A stretch of 64,000 nucleotides of DNA from positions 274,931 through 338,930 of the forward strand of contig NZ_PJJJ01000037.1 of the NCBI RefSeq assembly GCF_002929495.1, given 5' to 3'. This DNA is from Cryobacterium sp. Y82 (GTDB lineage Bacteria; Actinomycetota; Actinomycetes; Actinomycetales; Microbacteriaceae). This document shows positions 1 to 8,884 of this stretch, one piece after another; position 1 is the stretch's first letter; every line of letters begins with the position of its first letter. The notes below the pieces were generated by a model, which had not been told where the DNA came from, did no database searches, and was given only the letters and a program-made list of their open reading frames with translations. The translations under genes and the position numbers were made by a program.

Positions 1-2
1 GG

Positions 3-164
3 TACCACCACCACACCATCGACACCAACGGCTGGAACATCCGCATCATCAACGGCCGACCCCAAATACGCGGACCCCTACTCTGGGACCCCACCCAAAC
101 CTGGCGGCCCGCCCACACCCACCGCGCCAACACCCCCAGCCCCGAACCACCCTGGCGCACCTGA
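3..164 (+). CDS. C-terminal end of DUF222/HNH endonuclease-family protein (partial)
   Basis: An open frame enters from the left edge and stops at TGA 162-164, giving the last 53 residues. It opens with YHHHTIDTNGW and continues through a WNIRIINGRPQ stretch and a Pro/Trp-rich tail. This layout matches the C-terminus of the DUF222-HNH proteins that are highly multicopy in Actinobacteria, where the HNH motif lies just before this tail; the family's biological role is poorly defined. The catalytic core lies outside the window, so activity cannot be judged. It is convergent with the large minus-strand operon that ends at 267. Confidence 0.6.
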   Translation, partial: YHHHTIDTNGWNIRIINGRPQIRGPLLWDPTQTWRPAHTHRANTPSPEPPWRT

Positions 165-180
165 GCCAGTGCGCACCTGA
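155..180. repeat. 10-bp direct repeat at the HNH gene stop codon
   Basis: GCGCACCTGA occurs at 155-164, containing the HNH stop codon, and again at 171-180. The rest of the 165-266 gap shows no clear terminator or gene. Confidence 0.5.
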
Positions 181-266
181 ACGACCCGGTTCTACAATCT
201 GAATATGGCGGAGCCTTGAGGCGCCGAGATTTCTCGCACTAGATTCCGCGTGCACGCAACGGGACT

Positions 267-3200
267 CTAGCGGGCGCGGCGACGCGAGGCACCCCTGGCC
301 AGGCTGCGGGCGAACAGCGCCAAACCGATCGCGGCCAGCAGCAACAACAGGCCGCCGAACACGGTGGCCACGATCCAAACCGGCACGAGAGCGCCGATCC
401 GCAGATCGCGAACCAGCTCCAGTTCCAGCCCGGTCGCTGAAGCACCGTTCATGGTCAGGGTCGCTGTGCCGAGATCCGTCTGCTGCGGAACGATGGCGGT
501 CAGCTCGGCGCGGCCGGCGGCATCCGCTGTGGCGGTGCCGAGAATGCTCGGGTCGCCGAAGAGGGTCACGACCACCGGCGAGCCGGGCAGGTAGCCGGAA
601 CCGGTGACGTGCACCTGTTGCCCTGGCGACACGTGCACAGCCGGGCCATTCACACCAAGTTCGGCCAACTTCGTGGGATTGGCGAGGCCAGCGACTGCAC
701 GGCCAATGGACTTACTGAAGCTGGGCGCAGGCACCGCGTAGCGCTCGGCGCTAGCCAAAGCGGATGCCGTGGGTTCGACACGCGCACGGTTCTGGCTCCA
801 GAGCAGCAGGGCATCACCGATCGCGGCGAAGCCGTCGGCGTTTGGCACAAGCTGCCCCTCGCCAGTCACCGTCACGAAGCTGTCGTCATCGCACAGGGTG
901 TGGTTGGGCTGCAGGGCATCTTCGGGCCCGGCGACGTAGTAGACCTCATAGCCGTCAGCGGCCACGCGTAGGGCCGCGGTTTCAAGGGACGCGTTCAGGT
1001 AGGCGATGACCGTGTGTCCAACACGGGCTTCGGCGCGGCCCCACTCTGAGGTGCAATCGATGCCGCGGTCACTCGAAAACAGCTGCGGGTAGGCCGTCAC
1101 GATAACCGGCGCGTGGGCGCCACCGCGAGCTTCACGGGCCTGGGCCGTGTTCACCGTCGCCCAAATGCTGCGGTAAACCGGGCCCAGGTCAAGCGCCTGA
1201 GCCTTGCCGATCACGGTGCGCACGGCCTGATCGTCGAGCGCGCAGCCGGAGCTGGCACATAGGGCAAGCAGGGCATCGAGCCCCACGTCGGCGGCGCCAA
1301 CCGAAACGACCACCTCACTCACGGCCGGCTCGGCTGCGAGGCGTTCAAGTTGGTTGTCCGCGCCGCTTCGCACTTGCGAACCGAGCAAGTTATTGCCCGA
1401 CGTTGCTGCGCAGGCGAGCACGACCGGGTCGGTCGATGCGGCCACAGCGACGGCGTATCCGGCGGCTCCGCTATCACCGTCACCGCCACCGTCAGAACGG
1501 CAGGCGGCGCCGGGGTCTGCTGACGCCAGGCCGTCGCCGACGAGAGCTGCCGGATAGTCGCTCGTCGCGGCATCCGCCAGAATAGGCCCGGGTTTGATCG
1601 GTTCGGTGCGCTGCTGCAGGGTCACGTAGCTGCCTTCGACGATGACGGCATCGACCTCTGGACCCCAGGCAATCACCCGATAGTCGGTGGCGCCAATCGC
1701 GTTCTGCACCGTACTGTACAGTTGCACGCTTTGCGTGCTGCTGGCCCCTGGCGGCAGGTTGCCGAACAGCAGTTGCGGTGACGGGCTGACCAGCGGCACC
1801 AGATCACCGCTCGGAAAGGTGAGCGCGACGGTAATGTCTGCCGCGTCCCGACCAGAGGGGTTCGTGACCGTGACGTCAACGTTTTGGGCCTGATTGGCCA
1901 AAATAGTATCGCCGGCGGCGACCGTTAGATCGATGCTGGCTCGACCGAGTTCGGAGAGCTTGTCGGCGAGCGCATCAACGTCGTCGACGGAGGTGTAGGT
2001 GCCGTCGGTCTCATCGGCGATGCACTTGAGCTCAGTTTCGCCCAGGCCGGAGGTTTGAAAGCCAACGGTCTGCACCTGCAGGTCGAAACCCTGCGCGCGA
2101 ATCTGGGCCGCGGCATCGCAGGGATCGCCACACCCGCTTTCCCCGTCGGATACCAGAGCCACGGTGGCGCCGGTATGGCCGTCTTCTTGCAACTGCGCGG
2201 TCGCAGCGAGCAGCGCTTCGGCGGTCGGGGTACCGCCACCGGCGGTGAAGCCGTGAATTTCCGACACCAGATCGCCTGTGCCCATGACGGGTTCGACCTC
2301 GATGGCGTAGTCACCAGGTTCGTCACAGCCGCCACCGTAGGTCCAGATGCCGACCTCGGCTCCCAGCGGCTGGCTCATCACCAGCTCGGTGAGGGCGTCC
2401 TGTGCCTTCTCTATACGTTCACCCATCATCGATCCAGAAATGTCTACGACGACGAGCAGTGCGCGGTTGCCGGTTCCGGTGGCAGTGTCGGGGTTCGTCA
2501 CCGCGTCTACATCCGCTTGATCGCCGGTCGTTGCCGGGTCATTGAGTTGGTATTTTTTGTCCCAAAGTACTTTCTTGTAGAACTCGTAGGGTGAAGCCTC
2601 CCAACTCAATAGCGTCTTGTCGAAGACTTCAAGTTTCACGCCGAAGACAAGTTCGAGGGCGATCTCGCCGGTCGTCGTGCGCACGACGTCGTTCTTGTCA
2701 TCGCCCGCCGTGCTCGACTCGATGCCCAAAGTGAATTTCGGTTTGATGTTGAGGCCGGCATAGAAACCGACCATGTCGTAGACCATGGCGTCGATTCGAA
2801 CACCGAATTTGGCTCCAAGCTCAAGTTCGATGTCGCTCTTCCACACCGCGGGTGCAACCTCGGTGACACTGTCATCGAACGTTTTGAGCTTTCCATTGAT
2901 CAGCTGCACGCCGAACTCGCGGGTCGTGCGCTCGACGCTGGTGTGAGTGAAGGTGCCTGTGAGCGCCAACGAAAAATTAAATTCAGTGCTCAGATCGAAG
3001 GTCAAGACCCAAGGAATTGGTACGGGCGTGGGGATCACTCCCAGGAGTTGTCCGAGCGAGATATTGGGCATCTGGTTAGGCGTCACCTGCAAAGGCGGTT
3101 TGGGTAGGCGATGCTCCTTCTTGATGCCAAAGGCCACTTCGAATTTGCCGTATGAACTTACCTCGATAGTTTGCGTCTGTTGCTGTTTGACGCTCGCCTC

Positions 3201-5594
3201 GAATTCAGCCAGAACGGTTCGCACATCGCTTCTCCACTCCCATACCGGGGCGATCTCGATGGTCAGGGTGGCATAGCTCACGAGTTCAAATGCAACATCG
3301 AACTCCACGCCGGCTTCACCGGTGAATTCGGCGGTCTTGGTTGTTTTTGTGGACGGTGGAGTTGAAGTCGGGGTCGGATTTGATGCAGTCGGTGTCGCGC
3401 TCGGCGTCGCGCTCGGCGTCGCGCTCGGCGTCGCGCTCGGCGTCGCGCTCGGCGTCGCGCTCGGCGTCGCGCTCGGCGTCGATGAGCTGGCGGCGTCGCT
3501 TTCAACAACCGCCGTGATGTTGCTGCTGATGTTCGCGCTCTTGCTCTCGAACTTCACGGACGCCTCGGGTTTGGTGGTCAGCTTGATATTGGCGCTCACG
3601 TCGACGACGCCGATGCGCGTCTCCTTTGCTGAATCGGTGGCGGGTGTCCGATCGGTGTCGGGTGTCCGATCGGTGGCTGTGCTGACGGCGGGGTAAGACG
3701 CGGGCACGATCACCGGATCATGGCTGCTCCCACGGGCGTTATCGGCCGCAGTGGTTGTGCCTTCGGCGCCCGGGGGCAGCACTGCCTGATCCACGATTCG
3801 ATGATTGACCTGTAGCACGATGTCGCCGAACGCTGCCGGCCGGGTCGTCAGGACCACGAGCCCGTCGATGAGTTCAACCGCGGTGACCTCACGCATGATG
3901 CCGTCCGGCGTTGCCGTCGACACCCCGGCGACGATGAACTCGCCGACGACGGCCGGAGACAGCCCGGCAAAGGAAATCGATGAGGCTGTCAGGTTGGATG
4001 CTACGTTGAGGCTCGCCGCATCGAGCACGACGGTGCGGTTGTTGGCGATGGCCGCACTCTCGGCCGGTACGTCTACGCTGAACGCGACATCGTCTTGGCC
4101 GGTCTGGCCGGCCCAGTCGGTCACCGTGACGCTCACCTCGTGCTCGCCGGGGGTCGCAGAAGTCTCGATGCTCCAGCTCACCGGAGTCGTGGTCGTGTTG
4201 ACGTGGGCACTTCCGATGGAACGATTGCCCAGACGCACCTCTACAAGCTGCACACCGGCATCCGCTTGCTCGATCGTGCCGCGAATGGAGAAGGTTCCAC
4301 CAGCGTCGCCGAGGTTGACCGTGCCGTTGGCGGCCGGTTGGGTGATAGTGAGCGTCGGCGCGTTATCGTTGGCCGGCAGTACGGTGGGAAAGTAGCCGAG
4401 CAGGGTGAGCGACTCCGCAATTGCTCCGTCTGGCAGGCTGATGGTGCCGCCAGGGCCCGCGATGACGAGAGAGGATGCCGCTCCACGCACCGGCAGGGTC
4501 GTCTCACGTCGTTCATCGGCCCGGCTGTCACCGTCGTCAGCGCTCACAGTGCCGGGTGCGGCGCTCGTGATTTCGACGCTGTACAGCGCGGATCCGACGG
4601 CCGCGCTGTCAATCGCTGTCGGCAGGGTCGGCGCCGGGTCTGCCGGGTCCAGGGCGGTGGTAGCGACGGGAACGAGCCCGCCGACGATGGTGGCAGCGTC
4701 GAGCGACCGGATCTGGCCGGCTACCCAGCCGGTCACGCTCGCATGCACAGCGTCGACTGTGCCGCTAAAGCTCCACTGGAACAGGCCGCGATCATCGAGC
4801 GGGACCAGTATGAGTGCATTCGTCCAGGCTCCGCTGCTGTGCACAACCGCCGGGCTGTCATCGGCGCCCTCGGTGGGCAGGCTGAGCCTCGCGTCGGAAC
4901 CGAGCAGGGCAACCTGCAGCCAGACTGCCGCCACGTCTTCGGTCGGCACGTCGCCGAGACCCTGGGGGCTGAGCGTGATCGGCGTGTCGATGGCGGCGAG
5001 CGTGCCGCCGAGGCCTGCCTCCGTGTCGATCACGAGGCGGGGTGCAATGGCCACGCTGCCGCCGGGGCCGACCGCCGGCTCACCCTTTTCGGCGACCTGC
5101 AGGTAGGCGAACAGGGTCAAGGTGACGGTAACCGTCTGGTCGGCGGTCAGGGTGAACGATCCCGTGTCGTCGAGCAGTACGAGTTGCGAGGTCGTGCCAG
5201 GCACGTTAGCGCTGAAGCTCACGGACGGGCTGTCGCTCGGCTCTGCACCAACCACGATTGCACCGGTCTGGTCGCCGGGTACGATCTCGAACTGCAGCAA
5301 AACGGAGGTGGTATTTTTGGGGAGCGCGGCATCCGCTCTGTCGATGGAAAACTCGGTCACGGCATTTGCGACGAGGTCTTCTGACCCGACCGCGAACGGT
5401 TCGACCGCGTGCCAGCTTCCGGCCAGGCCTGCGTCGTCGAGACCATCGAGCGTGCCGGCGGAGGCGCTGCTGCGGCCGTCGATGAGAAACCAGACGACCC
5501 CGATCGCCAGTACCAGGGTTACGACGAGCCCGGCGGCGATCATGATGAGTGCTGCGCGACGACGCGGTGTCGGAGCGGCCCCCGAGGCACTCAC
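267..5594 (-). CDS. Giant VWA-domain surface protein with degenerate SGNH-esterase-like domain
   Basis: 1775 aa. An N-terminal membrane/signal segment (about residues 16-38) and a C-terminal hydrophobic segment followed by an Arg-rich tail (about 1735-1775) suggest a membrane-anchored extracytoplasmic protein. A bacterial Ig-like domain lies near 410-510 and a TPSA low-complexity linker near 705-735. An unrecognised, lower-GC domain spans about 750-1030. A VWA domain (about 1040-1215) has an intact MIDAS start, DISGS. A CARDB-like beta domain follows (about 1220-1320), then a region (about 1345-1590) laid out like actinobacterial SGNH/GDSL esterases but with GDG for GDS, GAAD for GGND and no block V His. 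The GTG start directly follows the upstream gene's TAA. It is the last gene of the kinase/MoxR operon. VWA with MoxR is a known partnership; MoxR-assisted metal-ion-dependent adhesion or assembly is inferred. Confidence 0.8.
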   Translation of the reverse strand: MSASGAAPTPRRRAALIMIAAGLVVTLVLAIGVVWFLIDGRSSASAGTLDGLDDAGLAGSWHAVEPFAVGSEDLVANAVTEFSIDRADAALPKNTTSVLLQFEIVPGDQTGAIVVGAEPSDSPSVSFSANVPGTTSQLVLLDDTGSFTLTADQTVTVTLTLFAYLQVAEKGEPAVGPGGSVAIAPRLVIDTEAGLGGTLAAIDTPITLSPQGLGDVPTEDVAAVWLQVALLGSDARLSLPTEGADDSPAVVHSSGAWTNALILVPLDDRGLFQWSFSGTVDAVHASVTGWVAGQIRSLDAATIVGGLVPVATTALDPADPAPTLPTAIDSAAVGSALYSVEITSAAPGTVSADDGDSRADERRETTLPVRGAASSLVIAGPGGTISLPDGAIAESLTLLGYFPTVLPANDNAPTLTITQPAANGTVNLGDAGGTFSIRGTIEQADAGVQLVEVRLGNRSIGSAHVNTTTTPVSWSIETSATPGEHEVSVTVTDWAGQTGQDDVAFSVDVPAESAAIANNRTVVLDAASLNVASNLTASSISFAGLSPAVVGEFIVAGVSTATPDGIMREVTAVELIDGLVVLTTRPAAFGDIVLQVNHRIVDQAVLPPGAEGTTTAADNARGSSHDPVIVPASYPAVSTATDRTPDTDRTPATDSAKETRIGVVDVSANIKLTTKPEASVKFESKSANISSNITAVVESDAASSSTPSATPSATPSATPSATPSATPSATPSATPTASNPTPTSTPPSTKTTKTAEFTGEAGVEFDVAFELVSYATLTIEIAPVWEWRSDVRTVLAEFEASVKQQQTQTIEVSSYGKFEVAFGIKKEHRLPKPPLQVTPNQMPNISLGQLLGVIPTPVPIPWVLTFDLSTEFNFSLALTGTFTHTSVERTTREFGVQLINGKLKTFDDSVTEVAPAVWKSDIELELGAKFGVRIDAMVYDMVGFYAGLNIKPKFTLGIESSTAGDDKNDVVRTTTGEIALELVFGVKLEVFDKTLLSWEASPYEFYKKVLWDKKYQLNDPATTGDQADVDAVTNPDTATGTGNRALLVVVDISGSMMGERIEKAQDALTELVMSQPLGAEVGIWTYGGGCDEPGDYAIEVEPVMGTGDLVSEIHGFTAGGGTPTAEALLAATAQLQEDGHTGATVALVSDGESGCGDPCDAAAQIRAQGFDLQVQTVGFQTSGLGETELKCIADETDGTYTSVDDVDALADKLSELGRASIDLTVAAGDTILANQAQNVDVTVTNPSGRDAADITVALTFPSGDLVPLVSPSPQLLFGNLPPGASSTQSVQLYSTVQNAIGATDYRVIAWGPEVDAVIVEGSYVTLQQRTEPIKPGPILADAATSDYPAALVGDGLASADPGAACRSDGGGDGDSGAAGYAVAVAASTDPVVLACAATSGNNLLGSQVRSGADNQLERLAAEPAVSEVVVSVGAADVGLDALLALCASSGCALDDQAVRTVIGKAQALDLGPVYRSIWATVNTAQAREARGGAHAPVIVTAYPQLFSSDRGIDCTSEWGRAEARVGHTVIAYLNASLETAALRVAADGYEVYYVAGPEDALQPNHTLCDDDSFVTVTGEGQLVPNADGFAAIGDALLLWSQNRARVEPTASALASAERYAVPAPSFSKSIGRAVAGLANPTKLAELGVNGPAVHVSPGQQVHVTGSGYLPGSPVVVTLFGDPSILGTATADAAGRAELTAIVPQQTDLGTATLTMNGASATGLELELVRDLRIGALVPVWIVATVFGGLLLLLAAIGLALFARSLARGASRRRAR
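3394..3477. repeat. 12-bp tandem repeat, 7 perfect copies, in the VWA gene
   Basis: GTCGCGCTCGGC is repeated seven times without change. It encodes the (SATP)n linker between the N-terminal half and the lower-GC central domain. Perfect copies suggest recent slippage and a length-variable stalk. Confidence 0.95.
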
Positions 5595-6833
5595 TTAGAA
5601 CTTTCCGAGTTCGTCGATGCTGCCCAGAACTTCGGGCACAATCAGCACGACCCGCGAACCGCGATTTGATTCGGTGTTCGTGACCTGCACTGTGAGGTCG
5701 GTCACGCCGGCGACGAGCCAGCTGTACGCTACCGATGGGCCTTTGACCACCGTATAACGGGCAATTTCGGCGCCGTCGGCGAGCACGACGACCGTAACCG
5801 GATCGTCGGACGAGGAATCGTCGTCGAGGCCGAGCGCACCGGTAATCTCGGCGGCATAACCATCGAGCGACCAGTTGAATGTTTCGGTGTCGGTGCTGGA
5901 AGACAGCGCCAGCACGGTGTCGTAATCTTGGCCTCCCACGGACCGTGTACTCGTGTTTGGAGACCCCTCGCTCATCTCAACATCGTCGAGCGGAATGCGG
6001 GAGGCACTGTCGGCGATGATGATCGCGACCGATTCGGGCAGCGCCGAACCGGGCGCCGGAATGACGCTGGTGACCATCCCGATGACGGCACCGGGGACGT
6101 ACTGGCGCGTCTGTTCAACGCGGGCCCCCATACCCTGCAGCTCGTCGATAATCTCAGCGGCGGAACGGTCGGCTAAGGCAGGCACGACGGCGGGCGTGGA
6201 TTCCAGGATCGTGACGCTCGTAGGGTTCTCGGCACCGAAGACCGGCGTTTGCTGCACGATGACGCCGACCACGCCGGCTGCCGGACGGGTGGCGACCTCG
6301 ATGAGTTCGGCCGGGACACCCGCATCGACGATAGCCTGCAGTGCCCGATCGGTAGCGAGTCCGCGCACATCGGGCATGATGGCCACGTCGCCCGGTTGAT
6401 ATTCGGGCAATGCCACGGTGATGACCTCTGGACTCGTGCGCGTAACCTCAGCCACGACCAAGTGATTAGCCACGGCCCAACCGGCGAAGACTCCGCCGGC
6501 ACCGCTCGCCAGCATGAGGGCGAGAATGGACGCCGCAGCCACGGCCATCCACCAGCGCGCCTTGCGCTCCCGCGGCTCCGGCGCGGCCGAACCACTACTC
6601 CCGAGGCCGACTGGCAGATCGGCTGCAACCAGCTCCACGTTCGCCAACTCTGCCGCTGCCAGATCCGCCGCTGTGACCTCGGCGATCCACTGCAGGAGCC
6701 CGGGATAGCTCGCGGGGTTCTGCGCGATAGTCTCCCGCAATTCCGGATGCTGTTGGGCAAGCTCGGCGAGGCGCTCCGGGCTGCTCTGGGGGTCAGCGGC
6801 AAGGTTCTGCAAGGCGATGAGCGTGGGATTCAC
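5595..6833 (-). CDS. Membrane protein with variant-LRR, two PASTA-like and NPCBM-like domains
   Basis: 412 aa. Residues 1-50 form a variant leucine-rich-repeat module (DP..S pattern, then NPASYPGLLQW) shared with the next two upstream genes. A single transmembrane segment (about 98-122) separates it from two PASTA-like repeats (about 148-270), with PDVRG and PALADRS openings. The C-terminal domain resembles NPCBM, a putative sugar-binding fold. PASTA domains normally sit on the outer part of PknB-type kinases and bind muropeptides or lipid II. Here the kinase of the operon has none, so this protein may be the separated cell-wall sensor (inference). GTG start preceded by GGAG; its stop abuts the VWA gene's GTG. 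Confidence 0.8.
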   Translation of the reverse strand: MNPTLIALQNLAADPQSSPERLAELAQQHPELRETIAQNPASYPGLLQWIAEVTAADLAAAELANVELVAADLPVGLGSSGSAAPEPRERKARWWMAVAAASILALMLASGAGGVFAGWAVANHLVVAEVTRTSPEVITVALPEYQPGDVAIMPDVRGLATDRALQAIVDAGVPAELIEVATRPAAGVVGVIVQQTPVFGAENPTSVTILESTPAVVPALADRSAAEIIDELQGMGARVEQTRQYVPGAVIGMVTSVIPAPGSALPESVAIIIADSASRIPLDDVEMSEGSPNTSTRSVGGQDYDTVLALSSSTDTETFNWSLDGYAAEITGALGLDDDSSSDDPVTVVVLADGAEIARYTVVKGPSVAYSWLVAGVTDLTVQVTNTESNRGSRVVLIVPEVLGSIDELGKF

Positions 6834-6934
6834 GGGCTGGCTCCAGTACTGAGTGTGAGAGAGGTGTGGTCGACCGTCCGGCCCAGCGACTGCTGAAGCG
6901 CTGGGCCGGTGCTCGGTGGACTAAAGCGCGTGGG

Positions 6935-8815
6935 CTAAAGTCCGCGGGCGCGCAGCGCCTGCTGTACGAGAGGGTCGGGCGACTGTGCCAACCAGGTGAG
7001 CAGGTCGGGGTAAGTGCTCGGATTGCCCGCCAGTTGCGGCCAGACCTCCGGGTGCTTTTGCGCAAGGTCATACAGCTCGGCGGCCGAAGTGGCCGGGTCG
7101 CCGGCCGCCAGGCTCGCCGCGCTGGGAGCTGGGGCCGGCGCTTGGACCGGCGCTGGGATGGCTTCCGTGACGGGCGTTTGAACCGCTGCAGGAGGAGCTG
7201 GCGGTGCTACCACGGGCACGGGGGGCACGGGGGGCGCGGGGGGCGCGGTGGCTGGAACGACGGGCGCCGTGGCATCCGCTTGAGTGGTCGGCGCGGCTGC
7301 CGGCGCCGCCGCATAGCCGGTGTAGGTTGCCTGGGCCTGGGCCCGAACCGGTCCGTACTGGGTGAAATAACTGCGAACGGGTGCCGGCATGGTCAGCGCG
7401 TAGAACACCAGCGCGGGCAGTCCAAAGGCCAGGGCGAGGCTCAGCGTCGCCGCTGTGCTGAGGATAACCAGGGAGAAGGAGGCGAATCCCGCGCCCTCGA
7501 ACAGCCAGGAATAGAGCTCATTCAGGTTGTCGTCGGTGAGGGTTTGTCCGCGCAGCACGACGAAAACGATTCCGAGCACGGTGATGAGGCCGGTGAGGCC
7601 GAGCACGAGCCACTGGCTGCCAGCCGGATTTGACCGCAGGGTCGTGCGGGCGATAACCGCGACAACGATGATGATCGAGAGCACGATCGTGGCGCCGATG
7701 TTCAGTCCGGTAGACCCGGTACTAGCACCGCTGCCGATGAGGTTCGCAATAACCATCAGCACGCTCAGCCCGGCGGTGCCGATGATGAGCACGAGCGTGA
7801 GCGACGCGACACCGAACCATTTGGCAATCGGCTCAATCGGTACCATCGCCAGCCGCAGCGCTGGCGTCGAGGTCAGGCCGAACAGCCCGGCAAGCAGAAT
7901 GAGCGGGTAGCCGCCCCAGCCCAGCGATTCGATCCCGCCAACGGACAGACCAAAATCGGTGAGCGCGTCGATCGTGATGACTCCGAGGGCGATGCCCCCG
8001 AGCGTGCGCCCGATGGTGAGCCAGATCGCGTTGCCGCGCAATATTCCGTAGATGGGCAGCAGCACAGCGGCCGCACCGGCGAGCACGGCCACGACCGCGG
8101 TGAGCAGCACCACTGCGCTGACCGGAGCGGCTGATCCTACGACTCCGAGAATGATCGCACCCAGCACGGTCAGGCTCATGACCGCGCCATAGCCGATCAC
8201 TATGCGGTACCAGAGGCGGGCGACCGGGTGGTAGCCGACGATTCCGACCAGTTCTGCGGAGCGAGGCTGCGCAGCGAGGAAGGCCCCGGCCAGTCCGAAG
8301 GCTGCCGCGTAACCGAGCCCGGTCGTCTCATCCTTCGAGAAAGCGTCGACGAGCATGAACCCCAGAACGAGGAGCACGTACGGAACGTTGACCAGCAGCC
8401 GGATCAACCAGATCTGGGCCAGGCCGACGCCGGGACCGAAGACGCCCGCCCTCAGCAGGTAGGTGAGGCTGAGCGAGGACAGCGACAGCAGAGTGATCAG
8501 GATGACTTCGATGCGGCCGGTCGCTCCGATCGTTTCGCTCATGCCGAAGTCAGTGCTGAACATCCACGGTAGGGCCAGGGAGATCAGGAGCAACAGCAGC
8601 GCTCCGCCGTCGCGCGCCCAGTCTGACGCGGGGATGCCCGCGAACGGATTCGGTCGGGCCGGCGCGGGCGCGTACTGCGGCGGCGCGACGGGCGCGGCGT
8701 ACTGCGGGGCGGCCGGCGGCGTGACGTACTGCGGGGCGGCCGGCGGCGCGACGTACTGCGGAGGTGCGGGCTGCGCCGCGGGCGACTGCTGGGGGGCGTT
8801 CGGGTCGTAAGTCAT
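6935..8815 (-). CDS. Polytopic membrane protein with C-terminal variant-LRR module
   Basis: 626 aa from the ATG at 8815, chosen because AAAGGA lies just upstream; an in-frame ATG at 8869 has no ribosome site. The N-terminus is a cytoplasmic Pro/Ala/Tyr-rich stretch of nine-residue APPQYV-like repeats. About 10-12 hydrophobic segments follow (roughly residues 55-490), then a Pro/Ala/Val linker and a C-terminal variant-LRR module with NPSTYPDLLTW. No transporter motif was recognised. Its position between two other variant-LRR proteins suggests a membrane platform of one complex. Function unknown. Confidence 0.75.
   Translation of the reverse strand: MTYDPNAPQQSPAAQPAPPQYVAPPAAPQYVTPPAAPQYAAPVAPPQYAPAPARPNPFAGIPASDWARDGGALLLLLISLALPWMFSTDFGMSETIGATGRIEVILITLLSLSSLSLTYLLRAGVFGPGVGLAQIWLIRLLVNVPYVLLVLGFMLVDAFSKDETTGLGYAAAFGLAGAFLAAQPRSAELVGIVGYHPVARLWYRIVIGYGAVMSLTVLGAIILGVVGSAAPVSAVVLLTAVVAVLAGAAAVLLPIYGILRGNAIWLTIGRTLGGIALGVITIDALTDFGLSVGGIESLGWGGYPLILLAGLFGLTSTPALRLAMVPIEPIAKWFGVASLTLVLIIGTAGLSVLMVIANLIGSGASTGSTGLNIGATIVLSIIIVVAVIARTTLRSNPAGSQWLVLGLTGLITVLGIVFVVLRGQTLTDDNLNELYSWLFEGAGFASFSLVILSTAATLSLALAFGLPALVFYALTMPAPVRSYFTQYGPVRAQAQATYTGYAAAPAAAPTTQADATAPVVPATAPPAPPVPPVPVVAPPAPPAAVQTPVTEAIPAPVQAPAPAPSAASLAAGDPATSAAELYDLAQKHPEVWPQLAGNPSTYPDLLTWLAQSPDPLVQQALRARGL
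8671..8775. repeat. Imperfect 27-bp repeats coding APPQYV-type repeats
   Basis: About four degenerate copies around the core CGTACTGCGG encode the Pro/Tyr-rich N-terminus of the polytopic protein. Confidence 0.7.
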
Positions 8816-8884
8816 CTGAGTCCTTTGTGTTCGTTCTGCACTCGTGTTGCTGCCGTGCGTGGTTGTCATTGGCTTGCGTGGTTG

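Noticed and set aside
3394..3477. Tandem repeat as a possible CRISPR
   Set aside because: Perfect 12-bp units without spacers, in frame within a gene, encoding a Ser/Ala/Thr/Pro linker.
4095..5384. 429-codon plus-strand frame opposite the VWA gene
   Set aside because: Composition is Arg/Gly/Val mixture typical of antisense frames; no domain.
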